Below are positions 1 through 8,614 of a DNA stretch of 64,000 bases, one piece after another (positions within the stretch are counted from its first letter, which is position 1; every line of letters starts with the position of its first letter). Source of the stretch: Streptomyces venezuelae ATCC 10712 (lineage in GTDB: Bacteria; Actinomycetota; Actinomycetes; Streptomycetales; Streptomycetaceae); contig NZ_CP029197.1 of NCBI RefSeq assembly GCF_008639165.1, forward strand, positions 2,356,001 through 2,420,000, written 5' to 3'. The notes under the pieces are model-generated. The model made no database searches and was not told the origin of the DNA. It was given only the letters and a program-made list of their open reading frames with translations. Position numbers and translations under genes: made by a program.

Positions 1-2
1 CC

Positions 3-2441
3 CGGTGGAACGCGGCCGTGATGGTCTCGCGCGCCCAGCGCCCGGGCATCGGCGTCGGCGGCCACATCGCGACCTTCGCCTCCTCCGCCTCGCTGTACGA
101 CGTCGGCTTCAACCACTTCTTCCGGGGCAAGGACGAGGGCGACGGCGGCGACCAGATCTTCTTCCAGGGGCACGCCTCCCCCGGCATCTACGCCCGCGCC
201 TACCTCCTGGACCGGCTGAACGACCGTCAGCTCGACGGCTTCCGCCAGGAGAAGTCGAAGTACCCCGACGGGCTCTCGTCGTACCCGCACCCGCGGCTGA
301 TGCCGGACTTCTGGGAGTTCCCGACCGTGTCGATGGGTCTCGGCCCGCTCGGCGCGATCTACCAGGCCCGGATGAACCGGTACATGGAGGCGCGCGGCAT
401 CGCCGACACCTCCAAGTCGCACGTCTGGGCGTTCCTCGGCGACGGCGAGATGGACGAGGTCGAGTCGCTCGGCCAGCTCTCCATCGCCGCCCGCGAGGGC
501 CTGGACAACCTCACGTTCGTCGTCAACTGCAACCTCCAGCGCCTCGACGGCCCGGTGCGCGGCAACGGCAAGATCATCCAGGAGCTGGAGTCGATCTTCC
601 GGGGCAACGGCTGGAACGTCATCAAGCTGATCTGGGACCGCTCCTGGGACCCGCTGCTCGCGCAGGACCGCGACGGCATCCTGGTCAACAAGCTGAACAC
701 CACCCCGGACGGCCAGTTCCAGACGTACGCCACGGAGACCGGCGGCTACATCCGCGAGCACTTCTTCGGCGACGACCACCGGCTGCGGGCGATGGTCGAG
801 GGCATGACCGACCAGCAGGTCCTGCACCTGGGCCGCGGCGGCCACGACCACAAGAAGATCTACGCGGCGTACGCGGCGGCCAAGGCCCACGCGGGCCAGC
901 CGACCGTGATCCTCGCCCAGACCGTCAAGGGCTGGACGCTCGGCCCGAACTTCGAGGGCCGCAACGCGACCCACCAGATGAAGAAGCTGACGGTCGACGA
1001 CCTCAAGCGCTTCCGCGACCGGCTGCACATCCCGGTGACCGACCGGCAGCTGGAGGACGGCCTGCCGCCGTACTACCACCCGGGCCGGAACTCCGAGGAG
1101 ATCCAGTACATGCACGACCGCCGCAAGGCGCTGGGCGGGTACGTCCCGACCCGGGTCGTGCGGGCGAAGCCGCTGGTCCTGCCCGACGACAAGACCTACG
1201 CGGCCGCCAAGAAGGGCTCCGGGCACCAGTCGATCGCCACCACCATGGCCTTCGTCCGCATCCTGAAGGACCTCATGCGGGACAAGGAGATCGGCAAGCG
1301 CTTCGTGCTGATCGCCCCCGACGAGTACCGCACCTTCGGCATGGACGCCTTCTTCCCGAGCGCCAAGATCTACAACCCGCTGGGCCAGCAGTACGAGGCG
1401 GTGGACCGCGAACTCCTGCTCGCCTACAAGGAGTCGCCGACCGGCCAGATGCTGCACGACGGCATCTCCGAGGCCGGCTGCACGGCCTCGCTGATCGCCG
1501 CCGGTTCGGCGTACGCCACGCACGGCGAGCCGCTGATCCCGGTGTACGTCTTCTACTCGATGTTCGGTTTCCAGCGGACCGGCGACCAGTTCTGGCAGAT
1601 GGCCGACCAGCTGGCCCGCGGCTTCGTGCTCGGCGCCACCGCCGGCCGTACGACGCTGACCGGCGAGGGCCTCCAGCACGCGGACGGCCACTCCCAGCTG
1701 CTGGCCTCGACCAACCCGGCCTGCATCGCCTACGACCCGGCGTTCGGCTTCGAGATCGCGCACATCGTCAAGGACGGCCTGCGCCGCATGTACGGCGCCC
1801 AGGCCGAGGACGTCTTCTACTACCTCACCGTCTACAACGAGCCGATCCAGCACCCGGCCGAGCCCGAGAACGTGGACGTCGAGGGCATCCTCCAGGGCAT
1901 CCACCGCTTCCGGCCCGCCGAGGCCGGCACGATCCCGGCGCAGATCATGGCCTCCGGCGTGGCCGTGCCGTGGGCGATCGAGGCGCAGCGGATCCTCGCC
2001 GAGGAGTGGAACGTCCGGGCCGACGTCTGGTCCGCGACCTCCTGGACCGAGCTGCGCCGCGAGGCCGTGGCCGTGGAGGAGCACAACCTGCTCCACCCGG
2101 ACGAGGAGCAGCGCGTCCCGTACGTGACGCGCAAGCTCCAGGGCGCCGAGGGCCCGTTCGTGGCGGTCTCGGACTGGATGCGCTCGGTGCCGGACCAGAT
2201 CTCCCGCTGGGTGCCGGGGACCTACACCTCGCTCGGCGCGGACGGCTTCGGCTTCGCGGACACCCGGGGCGCCGCCCGCCGCTACTTCCACATCGACGCC
2301 CCGTCGATCGTGCTCGCCGTGCTGACCGAGCTCGCCCGCGAGGGCAAGATCGAGCGCTCGGCCCTGAAGCAGGCCGTGGACCGCTACCAGCTCCTCGACG
2401 TGGCCGCCGCCGATCCCGGCCCGGCGGGCGGCGACGCCTGA
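3..2441 (+). CDS. aceE: Pyruvate dehydrogenase E1 component, homodimeric AceE type (5' truncated by window)
   Basis: E1 decarboxylates pyruvate with thiamine diphosphate and passes the acetyl group to the lipoyl E2 in the cytosolic pyruvate dehydrogenase complex. The frame is open from base 3, giving about 812 C-terminal residues of a protein usually near 890-910, so roughly the first 90 residues lie outside. The ThDP-binding signature starts with GDGE at visible residue 146 and is followed about 29 residues on by NCNLQ. The sequence is colinear with AceE rather than with the alpha/beta heterodimeric E1. TGA at 2439-2441. No partner E2/E3 gene follows; the next gene is an ion channel 112 bases on. 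Confidence 0.96.
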   Translation, partial: RWNAAVMVSRAQRPGIGVGGHIATFASSASLYDVGFNHFFRGKDEGDGGDQIFFQGHASPGIYARAYLLDRLNDRQLDGFRQEKSKYPDGLSSYPHPRLMPDFWEFPTVSMGLGPLGAIYQARMNRYMEARGIADTSKSHVWAFLGDGEMDEVESLGQLSIAAREGLDNLTFVVNCNLQRLDGPVRGNGKIIQELESIFRGNGWNVIKLIWDRSWDPLLAQDRDGILVNKLNTTPDGQFQTYATETGGYIREHFFGDDHRLRAMVEGMTDQQVLHLGRGGHDHKKIYAAYAAAKAHAGQPTVILAQTVKGWTLGPNFEGRNATHQMKKLTVDDLKRFRDRLHIPVTDRQLEDGLPPYYHPGRNSEEIQYMHDRRKALGGYVPTRVVRAKPLVLPDDKTYAAAKKGSGHQSIATTMAFVRILKDLMRDKEIGKRFVLIAPDEYRTFGMDAFFPSAKIYNPLGQQYEAVDRELLLAYKESPTGQMLHDGISEAGCTASLIAAGSAYATHGEPLIPVYVFYSMFGFQRTGDQFWQMADQLARGFVLGATAGRTTLTGEGLQHADGHSQLLASTNPACIAYDPAFGFEIAHIVKDGLRRMYGAQAEDVFYYLTVYNEPIQHPAEPENVDVEGILQGIHRFRPAEAGTIPAQIMASGVAVPWAIEAQRILAEEWNVRADVWSATSWTELRREAVAVEEHNLLHPDEEQRVPYVTRKLQGAEGPFVAVSDWMRSVPDQISRWVPGTYTSLGADGFGFADTRGAARRYFHIDAPSIVLAVLTELAREGKIERSALKQAVDRYQLLDVAAADPGPAGGDA

Positions 2442-2553
2442 TCCGGCGCCGCGCGGGCGACTGCCCGGTGACCGTCACGTAGCACGGAGCGCCTGGTGAG
2501 GGGCGGTGGGACCGTGGTCCTGCCGCCCTTCGGCGTTCTCTACGATTCCTCGC

Positions 2554-3411
2554 ATGAAGGCTCGCCGGGAACGCTGGGAAGAACGCACGCAGGCACCGCT
2601 GCTGGTGCTGGCCGTGGCGTTCGGCGTCGCGTACGCCGTGCCGATCGTGGCTCCCGGCGCCGCCCCCTGGGTGCACCGGCTGTGCACCCATGCCGAGTGG
2701 GCGGTCTGGGGGGCCTTCGCCCTCGACTATCTGGTCCGGTTGGTGCTCGCTCCGGCCCGCTGGTCCTTCGTCCGCTCCCATCCCCTCGATCTGCTCGCGG
2801 TCCTGCTGCCGATGGTGCAGCCGCTGCGGCTGCTGCGGGTCGTCTCCACGCTCCTCCTGGTGGGCCGGCGGGCCCGGATGGCGCCGCAGATAACGCTCAC
2901 CACCTATGTGGCGGGCGCGGTCGTCGGGCTGATGATGTTCGGCTCGCTGGCCGTGCTGCACGTCGAGCGGGACGCGCCGAACGGCAACATCAAGACGCTG
3001 GGGGACGCGGTCTGGTGGTCGTTCACCACGATGACCACGGTCGGCTACGGCGACCACGCCCCCACCACGGGGCTCGGCCGGGTCCTCGCGGTGGGGCTGA
3101 TGCTCTCGGGCATCGCCCTGCTGGGTGTCGTCACCGCGAACATCGCGGCCTGGTTCATCTCCCGGTTCGACCGGGACGACGCGGTGGAGCGCCGCCAGAC
3201 CGAGCTCCTGGAGGCGCTGACCCAGGAGGTCCGCGAACTGCGCGCGGAGGTGGCCCGGCTGTCGGCCCCGGCGGGGCCTCCCGCGCCGCAGGCCGAGGAC
3301 GTCTCCGTACCCCACGACCCTCAGGGCGTGCCCGTACCCCACGACCCCCAGGGCGTGCCCGTGCCCCACGAGCCCCAGGACGTGCCCGCGCCTACCGCTC
3401 CCAGAGCTTGA
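2554..3411 (+). CDS. Potassium channel-like ion transporter with C-terminal 9-residue repeats
   Basis: Predicted membrane K+ channel of 285 residues. Two N-terminal membrane segments and a basic S4-like helix (LRLLRVVSTLLLVGRRAR) precede an S5-pore-S6 unit. The selectivity filter TVGYGD is at residues 162-167, preceded by SFTTMT. A charged coiled-coil-like stretch follows (residues about 210-235), then three near-perfect 9-residue repeats of the VPHDPQGVP type. The ATG at 2554 is preferred because TACGAT ends exactly 7 bases before it, a leaderless arrangement; upstream in-frame codons lack a ribosome site. Its 3' end overlaps the convergent I36 gene by 20 bases. Family assignment is firm; the gating stimulus is unknown. 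Confidence 0.88.
   Translation: MKARRERWEERTQAPLLVLAVAFGVAYAVPIVAPGAAPWVHRLCTHAEWAVWGAFALDYLVRLVLAPARWSFVRSHPLDLLAVLLPMVQPLRLLRVVSTLLLVGRRARMAPQITLTTYVAGAVVGLMMFGSLAVLHVERDAPNGNIKTLGDAVWWSFTTMTTVGYGDHAPTTGLGRVLAVGLMLSGIALLGVVTANIAAWFISRFDRDDAVERRQTELLEALTQEVRELRAEVARLSAPAGPPAPQAEDVSVPHDPQGVPVPHDPQGVPVPHEPQDVPAPTAPRA
3307..3387 (+). repeat. Three 27-bp tandem repeats in the channel C-terminus
   Basis: Units at 3307-3333, 3334-3360 and 3361-3387 encode VPHDPQGVP, VPHDPQGVP and VPHEPQDVP. The first two differ by one synonymous base, which implies recent duplication. The array lies just before the overlap with the convergent inhibitor gene. Confidence 0.9.
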
Positions 3412-3763
3412 ACGCTCTGACCTCGTAGGGCGTCTGCGGCACCCAGGTGCCCTTCCCCGGGTAGGTCTCGAACTCCCCCGTCTCCGCGCACTCCGCCGAC
3501 TGGTAGGTCGTCACCGGCCGTCCCGTGCGGTTGGCGAGGGACTGCGCCGAGGTGCCCGGCGGCAGTGCGACGCAGCTGTCGAGCTCCGTCGTGGCCAGTT
3601 CGTGGCTCTGTGTCCGGCCCTTGAAGTCGGGCTTGGACCAGAGGCAGAGCCGCCCCGGCCCGCAGGCCCCGAGTGTCGTGGCGGACGGCGCCGCCCCGGC
3701 CGCCGGGGCCGCGAGAAGGGCGGTCAGGACGGCCGCGACGGCAAGCGTGATCTTCGTATACAT
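3392..3763 (-). CDS. Secreted peptidase inhibitor family I36-like protein
   Basis: A 123-residue exported protein. The N-terminus MYTKITLAVAAVLTALLAAP has a short basic region, a hydrophobic core and an Ala-rich cleavage zone ending GAAP. The mature domain contains four cysteines (CGPGRLCLW early, then DSC and AEC), which fits two disulfides, as in the Streptomyces metalloproteinase inhibitor family I36. The ATG at 3763 is chosen over the one at 3787 because the signal peptide starts there and a GGGGG ribosome-site-like run lies upstream. Its target protease is not indicated; the M4 protease in this window is about 31 kb away. Inhibitor activity is inferred from family resemblance only. Confidence 0.7.
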   Translation of the reverse strand: MYTKITLAVAAVLTALLAAPAAGAAPSATTLGACGPGRLCLWSKPDFKGRTQSHELATTELDSCVALPPGTSAQSLANRTGRPVTTYQSAECAETGEFETYPGKGTWVPQTPYEVRAFKLWER

Positions 3764-3832
3764 GCTGATGAACCCCCATGTCGTCACTCTCCGTAATCAA
3801 AAGCATGGCGGAGGTCACCCCACGACGGAAGA

Positions 3833-3869
3833 GGGGCCGCCCCCGTTCACGCGAACGGGTGACGGCCCC
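3833..3869. terminator. Hairpin downstream of the DHA2 transporter gene
   Basis: GGGGCCG (3833-3839) plus CCCGTTC pairs with GAACGGG (3853-3859) plus CGGCCCC (3863-3869) around a 4-base loop, with a small internal bulge. It lies between the transporter stop on the minus strand and the I36 gene start, so it would end transporter transcription before the inhibitor gene. Confidence 0.65.
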
Positions 3870-3913
3870 TTACGGGAACCCCGAGGGGCTCCCGAGAGAC
3901 GTCCGAGCGGGCG

Positions 3914-5539
3914 TCAGATGTGACCGCCCATGCCGCCGCCCGCCTCCGCGTTCGCACCGCGCTTGGTGAGCGTGGCGACGAGCGCCGCGACGACGGCCAC
4001 GGCACCGGCGACGGTGAAGGCCAGGCCCATGCCGTCGAGGAAGGTGTCGTGGATGACGCCGGTGATCTGCTGGAAGAGGTCGGGGGTCATCCCCGGCGCC
4101 TGGGCCAGCTCCGGCGGCGCCATGCCGAACTCGGCGGCCTGCTCCAGCTGCGGGTTGACCGGGGCCGGGATTCCGGCCTCCTTCCAGTTGCCCTCGAAGG
4201 CGTCCGCGACCTTGGAGGACATGACCGCGCCGAGCACCGCCGTACCGAGCGCGCCGCCGACCTGCATCGCGGCCTGCTGCAGACCGCCGGCCACGCCGGA
4301 GAGCTCCAGCGGCGCGTTGCCGACGATGACCTCGGTGGCGCCGACCATGACCGGGGCGAGGCCGAGGCCCAGCAGGGCGAACCAGAGGGACATGACGAAG
4401 GTGCCCGTGCCGGCGGAGAGCGTGATCATGCCGAACATCGCGACGGCCGTGCAGACCATGCCGCCGACCAGCGGGACCCGCGGGCCGAACTTGGTGATCA
4501 GCGCGCCCGCCAGCGGCGAGGAGACGATCATCATCGCGGTCAGCGGCAGCAGGTGCAGACCGCTGTCGACCGGGCTGAGACCCTTCACGCCCTGGAGGTA
4601 GAAGGTCACGAAGAAGAGGCCGCCCATGAAGGCGAAGGCCATCAGGACCATCAGCACCACACCGGCCGAGAGCGGCACGGAGCGGAACATGGCCAGCGGG
4701 ATGAGCGGCTCCTTGACCTTGGTCTCCCAGAAGGCGAAGACGGCGAAGAGCAGCACCGCGCCGAGCAGACAGCCCCAGGTCTTGCCGCTGGACCAGCCCC
4801 AGGACTCGCCGGCCTTGATGAGGCTCCAGACGAGGGAGGCCATGGCGCCGGAGAGCAGCAGGATGCCGAGGACGTCGAAGGAGCGCGGCGCGTTCTCCGC
4901 GCGGTGGTCCTTGAGGATGACCAGGCCGAGGGCGAGCGCGACGACGCCCACCGGCACGTTGATGAAGAAGACGGACTGCCAGCTGACGTGCTCGACGAGC
5001 AGGCCGCCGACGATCGGGCCGCCGGCCGTGGAGGCGCCGATGACCATGCCCCAGATGCCGATGGCCATGTTCAGCTTCTCGGCGGGGAAGGTGGCGCGCA
5101 GCAGGCCGAGCGCGGCCGGCATCAGCAGGGCGCCGAAGAGGCCCTGGAGGACGCGGAAGGCGATCACGGCGCCGATGGAGCTGGAGAGGCCGATGGCGCC
5201 GGAGGCCAGGGCGAAGCCGGCGATGCCGATGAGGAAGGTCTGCCGGTGGCCGAAGCGGTCACCGAGCTTGCCGGCGGTGATCAGCGCGACGGCGAGCGCG
5301 AGCAGATAGCCGTTGGTGATCCACTGGACCTGGGCGAGGGAGGCGCCGAGGTCGGTCTTGATGGCGGGGTTGGCGATGGCGACGATGGTGCCGTCGAGGG
5401 CGACCATCATCACGCCGATAGCCACGCCGAACAGGGTGAACCACGGGTGGCCGCGCAGTCCCTTCGCCGGGACCGGTGCGGGTTCCCGGGCGTCCCCCTG
5501 ACCCTGCGGGGCCTTTTCCACGGTGGTCTGACTAGTCAT
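3914..5539 (-). CDS. MFS drug/H+ antiporter, DHA2 (EmrB/QacA) family
   Basis: A 541-residue inner-membrane exporter with about 14 predicted membrane segments and the DHA2 hallmarks: ALDGTIVAIANPAI in helix 1, GKLGDRFGHR in loop 2-3 (motif A) and the helix-5 Gly/Pro-rich antiporter motif near GASTAGGPIVGG. It probably expels lipophilic cations or antibiotics using the proton gradient. The ATG at 5539 follows TAGCCT by exactly 7 bases, with TTGTCA 18 bases further up, so the message is probably leaderless; the longer start (5569) would sit inside the operator. It is divergent from the adjacent tetR gene, the usual repressor-pump pairing. Substrate not predictable. Confidence 0.93.
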   Translation of the reverse strand: MTSQTTVEKAPQGQGDAREPAPVPAKGLRGHPWFTLFGVAIGVMMVALDGTIVAIANPAIKTDLGASLAQVQWITNGYLLALAVALITAGKLGDRFGHRQTFLIGIAGFALASGAIGLSSSIGAVIAFRVLQGLFGALLMPAALGLLRATFPAEKLNMAIGIWGMVIGASTAGGPIVGGLLVEHVSWQSVFFINVPVGVVALALGLVILKDHRAENAPRSFDVLGILLLSGAMASLVWSLIKAGESWGWSSGKTWGCLLGAVLLFAVFAFWETKVKEPLIPLAMFRSVPLSAGVVLMVLMAFAFMGGLFFVTFYLQGVKGLSPVDSGLHLLPLTAMMIVSSPLAGALITKFGPRVPLVGGMVCTAVAMFGMITLSAGTGTFVMSLWFALLGLGLAPVMVGATEVIVGNAPLELSGVAGGLQQAAMQVGGALGTAVLGAVMSSKVADAFEGNWKEAGIPAPVNPQLEQAAEFGMAPPELAQAPGMTPDLFQQITGVIHDTFLDGMGLAFTVAGAVAVVAALVATLTKRGANAEAGGGMGGHI

Positions 5540-5551
5540 GAGAACGAGGCT

Positions 5552-5564
5552 AGTGACAGTCACT
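5552..5564. promoter_or_regulatory. Palindromic operator between efflux pump and tetR
   Basis: AGTGAC-A-GTCACT is a perfect 13-base inverted repeat lying between the putative -35 (TTGTCA, 5576-5571) and -10 (TAGCCT, 5552-5547) of the pump gene. A second half-site, ACTGTCAC, occurs at 5596-5603 in front of tetR. Placement between promoter hexamers fits a TetR repressor site. The TTGACA at 5570-5575 could serve tetR on the other strand. Confidence 0.7.
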
Positions 5565-5656
5565 GACAATTGACAAAGCGATTCACACGTCGGTAACTGT
5601 CACGTAGCTCACAGGTAGGCTGAGCTGGACGAAATGCCTGAAAAGAGGACGCTGAC

Positions 5657-6292
5657 GTGACCGTGCCCGGCCTGCGCGAGCGCAAGAAGCAACGCACGCG
5701 CGACGAGCTGACCCGGGTCGCCCTGCAGCTCTTCACCACCCAGGGATACGAGCGGACGACCGTCGACGAGATCGTCGACGCCGTCGAGGTCTCCCAGCGC
5801 ACCTTCTTCCGGTACTTCTCCTCCAAGGAGGAAGTCGCCTTCGCCGTCCAGCACATGGTGGAGGAGCGCTTCGTCGAGGCGCTGCGGGTGCGGCCGCCGG
5901 ACGAGGGCCCGTTCGACGCGATGCGCAACGCCGTGCTCTGCGCCTGGGACACCATCGGCGACGCCATCACCGAGGTCGTACCGGTCGAGCTGTATCTGCG
6001 CACCTTCCAGATGATCGAGTCGACGCCCGCGCTGCTCGCCGTCCATCTGCGCCGCTCCACCGAGATGGAGGAGATCATCGCCGGGATCATCGCCGGGCGC
6101 GAGGGCCTCGACGTCGACGCGGACCCGCGCCCCCGGATCGCCGTGGCGGCCTTCAGCGGTGTGATGCGCGTGACAGGCCAGCTCTGGGGCCGGGGCACGG
6201 ATCAGAGCCTGGAGGCCATCCGGGGCCTGACCGAGGAGTACCTCGACCACCTCGGCCCGGCCCTCGCGCCCCGCTGGCGCGACCGGTCCTGA
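5657..6292 (+). CDS. TetR family transcriptional repressor
   Basis: A 211-residue DNA-binding repressor. The N-terminal helix-turn-helix spans about residues 10-55 (RDELTRVALQLFTTQGYERTTV ... VSQRTFFRYFSSKEE), the standard TetR signature, followed by a variable helical ligand-binding and dimerisation domain. GTG start at 5657 with AGAGGA 8 bases upstream. It is divergent from the DHA2 pump and shares its 117-base promoter region, which contains the 13-base palindrome, so it most likely represses the pump (and itself) until a ligand binds. Ligand unknown. Confidence 0.92.
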   Translation: MTVPGLRERKKQRTRDELTRVALQLFTTQGYERTTVDEIVDAVEVSQRTFFRYFSSKEEVAFAVQHMVEERFVEALRVRPPDEGPFDAMRNAVLCAWDTIGDAITEVVPVELYLRTFQMIESTPALLAVHLRRSTEMEEIIAGIIAGREGLDVDADPRPRIAVAAFSGVMRVTGQLWGRGTDQSLEAIRGLTEEYLDHLGPALAPRWRDRS

Positions 6293-6342
6293 GCCCCCGC
6301 GCGGCCGGGGCGTTCACCCGCGCCCCGTAGGGTGTCCGCCCT

Positions 6343-7557
6343 ATGACCTCCGTCGACGCCACCTCCCCCCTGCTCGTCGTCGTGCGCACCCTGCTGGCGC
6401 TCGCCGTCGTGTTCGTGCTGCTCGCGACCACCGGGTGGACGACGATCAAGCACCGGCCCGTGCCCGGCCCGTCCCGTGAGGCGGCCCTCGCCGCCTGGGC
6501 GCGCGACCGGACCGAGCACGGCCCGCTGCCCGCCCCCGGCAGCCCCGCCGCCCGCGTCGCCGCGTTCTTCGCGCGGCTCGGGCACGCGCGCGCGGTCGCG
6601 CTCGCCGAGCGGCACCCGCTCGTCGTCGGCAACCTCGACGGCGCCCCGGTCGCCCTGCGCTACCGCGCCAACCGGATCACCCTCGACCGGGCGCTCGCCG
6701 CCGAAGGCGGCCGGGTCGACGACCCCCGGCTCTCCGACGAGGGCCGGCACGAGGCGCGGCGCCGGCTCGACCGCTTCGCCTCCATGCTGCGGCCCGGGCG
6801 GCAGATCCTCTCCTTCGACCCCACCGGTACGGGGCGGGCGGCCGAGGTCCTGGGCGACCTGGAGCACGCGGAACGCGTCTCGGTGGTCGTGCCCGGCGTC
6901 GACACCAATCTGCTCACCTTCCAGAAGACCCACGGCCGGTACGGGGCTCCCGCCGGCATGGCCGAGGCCCTGTACGCCGAGGAGCGGCGTGCCTCCCCCG
7001 GCGCCCGGTCGGCGGTGATCGCCTGGGCCGACTACACCGCGCCCGCCGGCGTCGGCGTCGACGCGATGACGGGCCGGCTCGCCGAGAACGGCGCCGCCCG
7101 GCTCGTACGGCTGACGGAGGCGCTGCCCGGGCACGCGCGCGTGGCGCTGTTCTGCCACAGCTACGGCTCCGTGGTGTGCGGGGTGGCCGCGCCGCGGCTG
7201 CCCGCCCGGGTGACGGACCTCGCGGTGGCGGGGAGCCCCGGCATGCGGGTGGAGCGGGCGGCCGAGCTCGGCACCCGCGCGCGCGTGTGGGCGATGCGGG
7301 ACGCCGACGACTGGATCGCGGACGTGCCGCATCTGGAGGTGGGCGGTGTCGGGCACGGCGCCGACCCGGTGGCCCGGGAGTTCGGGGCGCGGCTGCTCTC
7401 GGCGCGGGGCGCGGTCGGCCACAGCGGCTATTTCGCGCCGGGGACCGAGAGCCTCGGCAACTTCGCCGCGATAGGCGTCGGCGCGTACGGCGATGTCGTC
7501 TGCGCACGTGCCGACAGCGCTTGCCACGACGGAATATCCGGCGCGGAAGGGTCCTGA
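6343..7557 (+). CDS. Alpha/beta hydrolase, DUF1023 family, membrane anchored
   Basis: A 404-residue protein. One hydrophobic segment (residues about 9-32) suggests a membrane anchor or uncleaved signal; the rest is a DUF1023 alpha/beta-hydrolase domain. The nucleophile elbow is CHSYGS, with Ser in the position of the G-x-S-x-G motif, and a late GHSGYF supplies the probable catalytic His. It is paralogous to the hydrolase at 10850-11830: both share ERHPLVVGNLDGAP-type, CHSYGSVVCG and LGxxARVWA blocks. TAGGGT ends 9 bases before the ATG. Stands alone between tetR and the DUF4429 gene. Substrate unknown; exported acyl ester hydrolysis is a guess. Confidence 0.82.
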   Translation: MTSVDATSPLLVVVRTLLALAVVFVLLATTGWTTIKHRPVPGPSREAALAAWARDRTEHGPLPAPGSPAARVAAFFARLGHARAVALAERHPLVVGNLDGAPVALRYRANRITLDRALAAEGGRVDDPRLSDEGRHEARRRLDRFASMLRPGRQILSFDPTGTGRAAEVLGDLEHAERVSVVVPGVDTNLLTFQKTHGRYGAPAGMAEALYAEERRASPGARSAVIAWADYTAPAGVGVDAMTGRLAENGAARLVRLTEALPGHARVALFCHSYGSVVCGVAAPRLPARVTDLAVAGSPGMRVERAAELGTRARVWAMRDADDWIADVPHLEVGGVGHGADPVAREFGARLLSARGAVGHSGYFAPGTESLGNFAAIGVGAYGDVVCARADSACHDGISGAEGS

Positions 7558-7631
7558 CGCGCGTAGATCACGCGATTTCAGGACCTTTCACAGGGGCGAC
7601 GCGCGGGCACGCGCCGCTTACGATGAGGCGC

Positions 7632-8510
7632 ATGGGTGATGTGCTGGCCGGAATTCATGCCACCTGGGAGTTCGAGAGCGACGCCCTCGTCATCCGCTTC
7701 GACCGGGGGAACCGTGCGCCGAGGCTCTTCGGTGTGCTGCGCGAACGTCGAGTACCGCACGAGGCGCTGGCGTCCGTGACGCTCACGCCCGGCAAGCGGG
7801 GCACCGTCGTGCTGCACGCCGTGCCGAGACCGGGCGCCGATCCCCTGATGGAGGCGGCGGCGGGACAGCTCGCGGAGGGCTGCGATCCGTACCGCCTGGT
7901 GCTCCCGGCGGACCGGGAGACGCTCGCCGAGTACTACCGGGACGAACTGCGGACGGCCCTCGGGCTGCGGAGCCCGTACGCCGAGGACCCCTCGGAGGGC
8001 CTGGACGTGACGCCCGCCGACCGTTTCCTGGTGGCGGCGCCGTCGGGTCCGCAGTCCTTCAAGGCGTACGACGGGAAGGCGAGCTTCGACGGACAGTCGG
8101 AGGTCTCGTTCCGCTGGTCCTGGACGGGTGCGTCCTCCGAGAAGTGGAAGGCGGGTGACCAGTTCTTCCAGGTACGGGACCTCCGGGCGGTCGAATGGCG
8201 CTCGCCGGACGTCCTCGACGGGCATCTGCGTCTGGTGCCCCGGGGTGGTGAACCGCGGGCCGCGCAGCCCGACCGGGACCCGGCGTCCGTCCTCTTCGGC
8301 CTCGGGTACGGGCCGGTGCACCTGTCCCTCCCCTTCGCGGCCGCGGTTCTCGCGGCGATCAGGACCACGGACCGCGTGCCCGCCCGGACCGCCGCCGCTC
8401 CCGGCGCCGTCGCCGAAAGGATTCGGCACCTGGGTGAACTGCACCAGGCGGGGCTGGTGACGGACGAGGAGTTCTCGGCGAAGAAGGCGGAGCTCCTGGC
8501 GGAGCTTTAG
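7632..8510 (+). CDS. DUF4429 protein with C-terminal SHOCT domain
   Basis: A 292-residue cytosolic protein of unknown function. It has two beta-rich DUF4429-type repeats: one begins WEFESDALVIRF and the other YDGKASFDGQSEVSFRW. A C-terminal SHOCT module (IRHLGELHQAGLVTDEEFSAKK) ends the chain. Related Streptomyces proteins show the same arrangement; SHOCT usually mediates oligomerisation or tethering. ATG at 7632 has TACGAT 7 bases upstream and an overlapping GAGG, so it may be read from a leaderless or very short leader. A strong hairpin follows the stop. Confidence 0.82.
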   Translation: MGDVLAGIHATWEFESDALVIRFDRGNRAPRLFGVLRERRVPHEALASVTLTPGKRGTVVLHAVPRPGADPLMEAAAGQLAEGCDPYRLVLPADRETLAEYYRDELRTALGLRSPYAEDPSEGLDVTPADRFLVAAPSGPQSFKAYDGKASFDGQSEVSFRWSWTGASSEKWKAGDQFFQVRDLRAVEWRSPDVLDGHLRLVPRGGEPRAAQPDRDPASVLFGLGYGPVHLSLPFAAAVLAAIRTTDRVPARTAAAPGAVAERIRHLGELHQAGLVTDEEFSAKKAELLAEL

Positions 8511-8537
8511 GAGGCGGGGCCCCGGAGACCCCGCCTC
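8511..8537. terminator. Hairpin after the DUF4429 gene
   Basis: GAGGCGGGG (8511-8519) pairs perfectly with CCCCGCCTC (8529-8537) over a 9-base loop, starting at the base after the TAG stop codon. It separates this gene from the two-component system promoter. Confidence 0.75.
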
Positions 8538-8545
8538 ATACCCAA

Positions 8546-8605
8546 GTATCAGGGCCGAGCCCGGTCCCCGGTATGACGTCGGTGGCGGGGCCCGCTGCCT
8601 ACCCT
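8546..8605 (+). promoter_or_regulatory. Promoter module A of the two-component operon (shared with 10744-10803)
   Basis: GTATC (8546-8550), 15 bases, CCCCGGTATGACGT (8566-8579), 20 bases, then TACCCT (8600-8605) as -10. The same elements with identical spacing precede the hydrolase/acyltransferase operon at 10744-10803. ATACCCAAGTAT at the left end is an imperfect inverted repeat. The best explanation is one shared activator, most simply the encoded response regulator. Confidence 0.7.
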
Positions 8606-8614
8606 GGGCGGGTC

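Noticed and set aside
3920..5566. 548-codon open frame antisense to the DHA2 transporter
   Set aside because: Composition (Glu/Asp/Gly/His/Gln-rich, no hydrophobic core) is that of an antisense shadow; the minus strand is a clear membrane transporter.
2474..5608. Shared decamer GTCACGTAGC before the channel gene and before tetR
   Set aside because: Only one 10-base match with different surroundings and no matching spacing to promoters; likely chance in GC-rich DNA.
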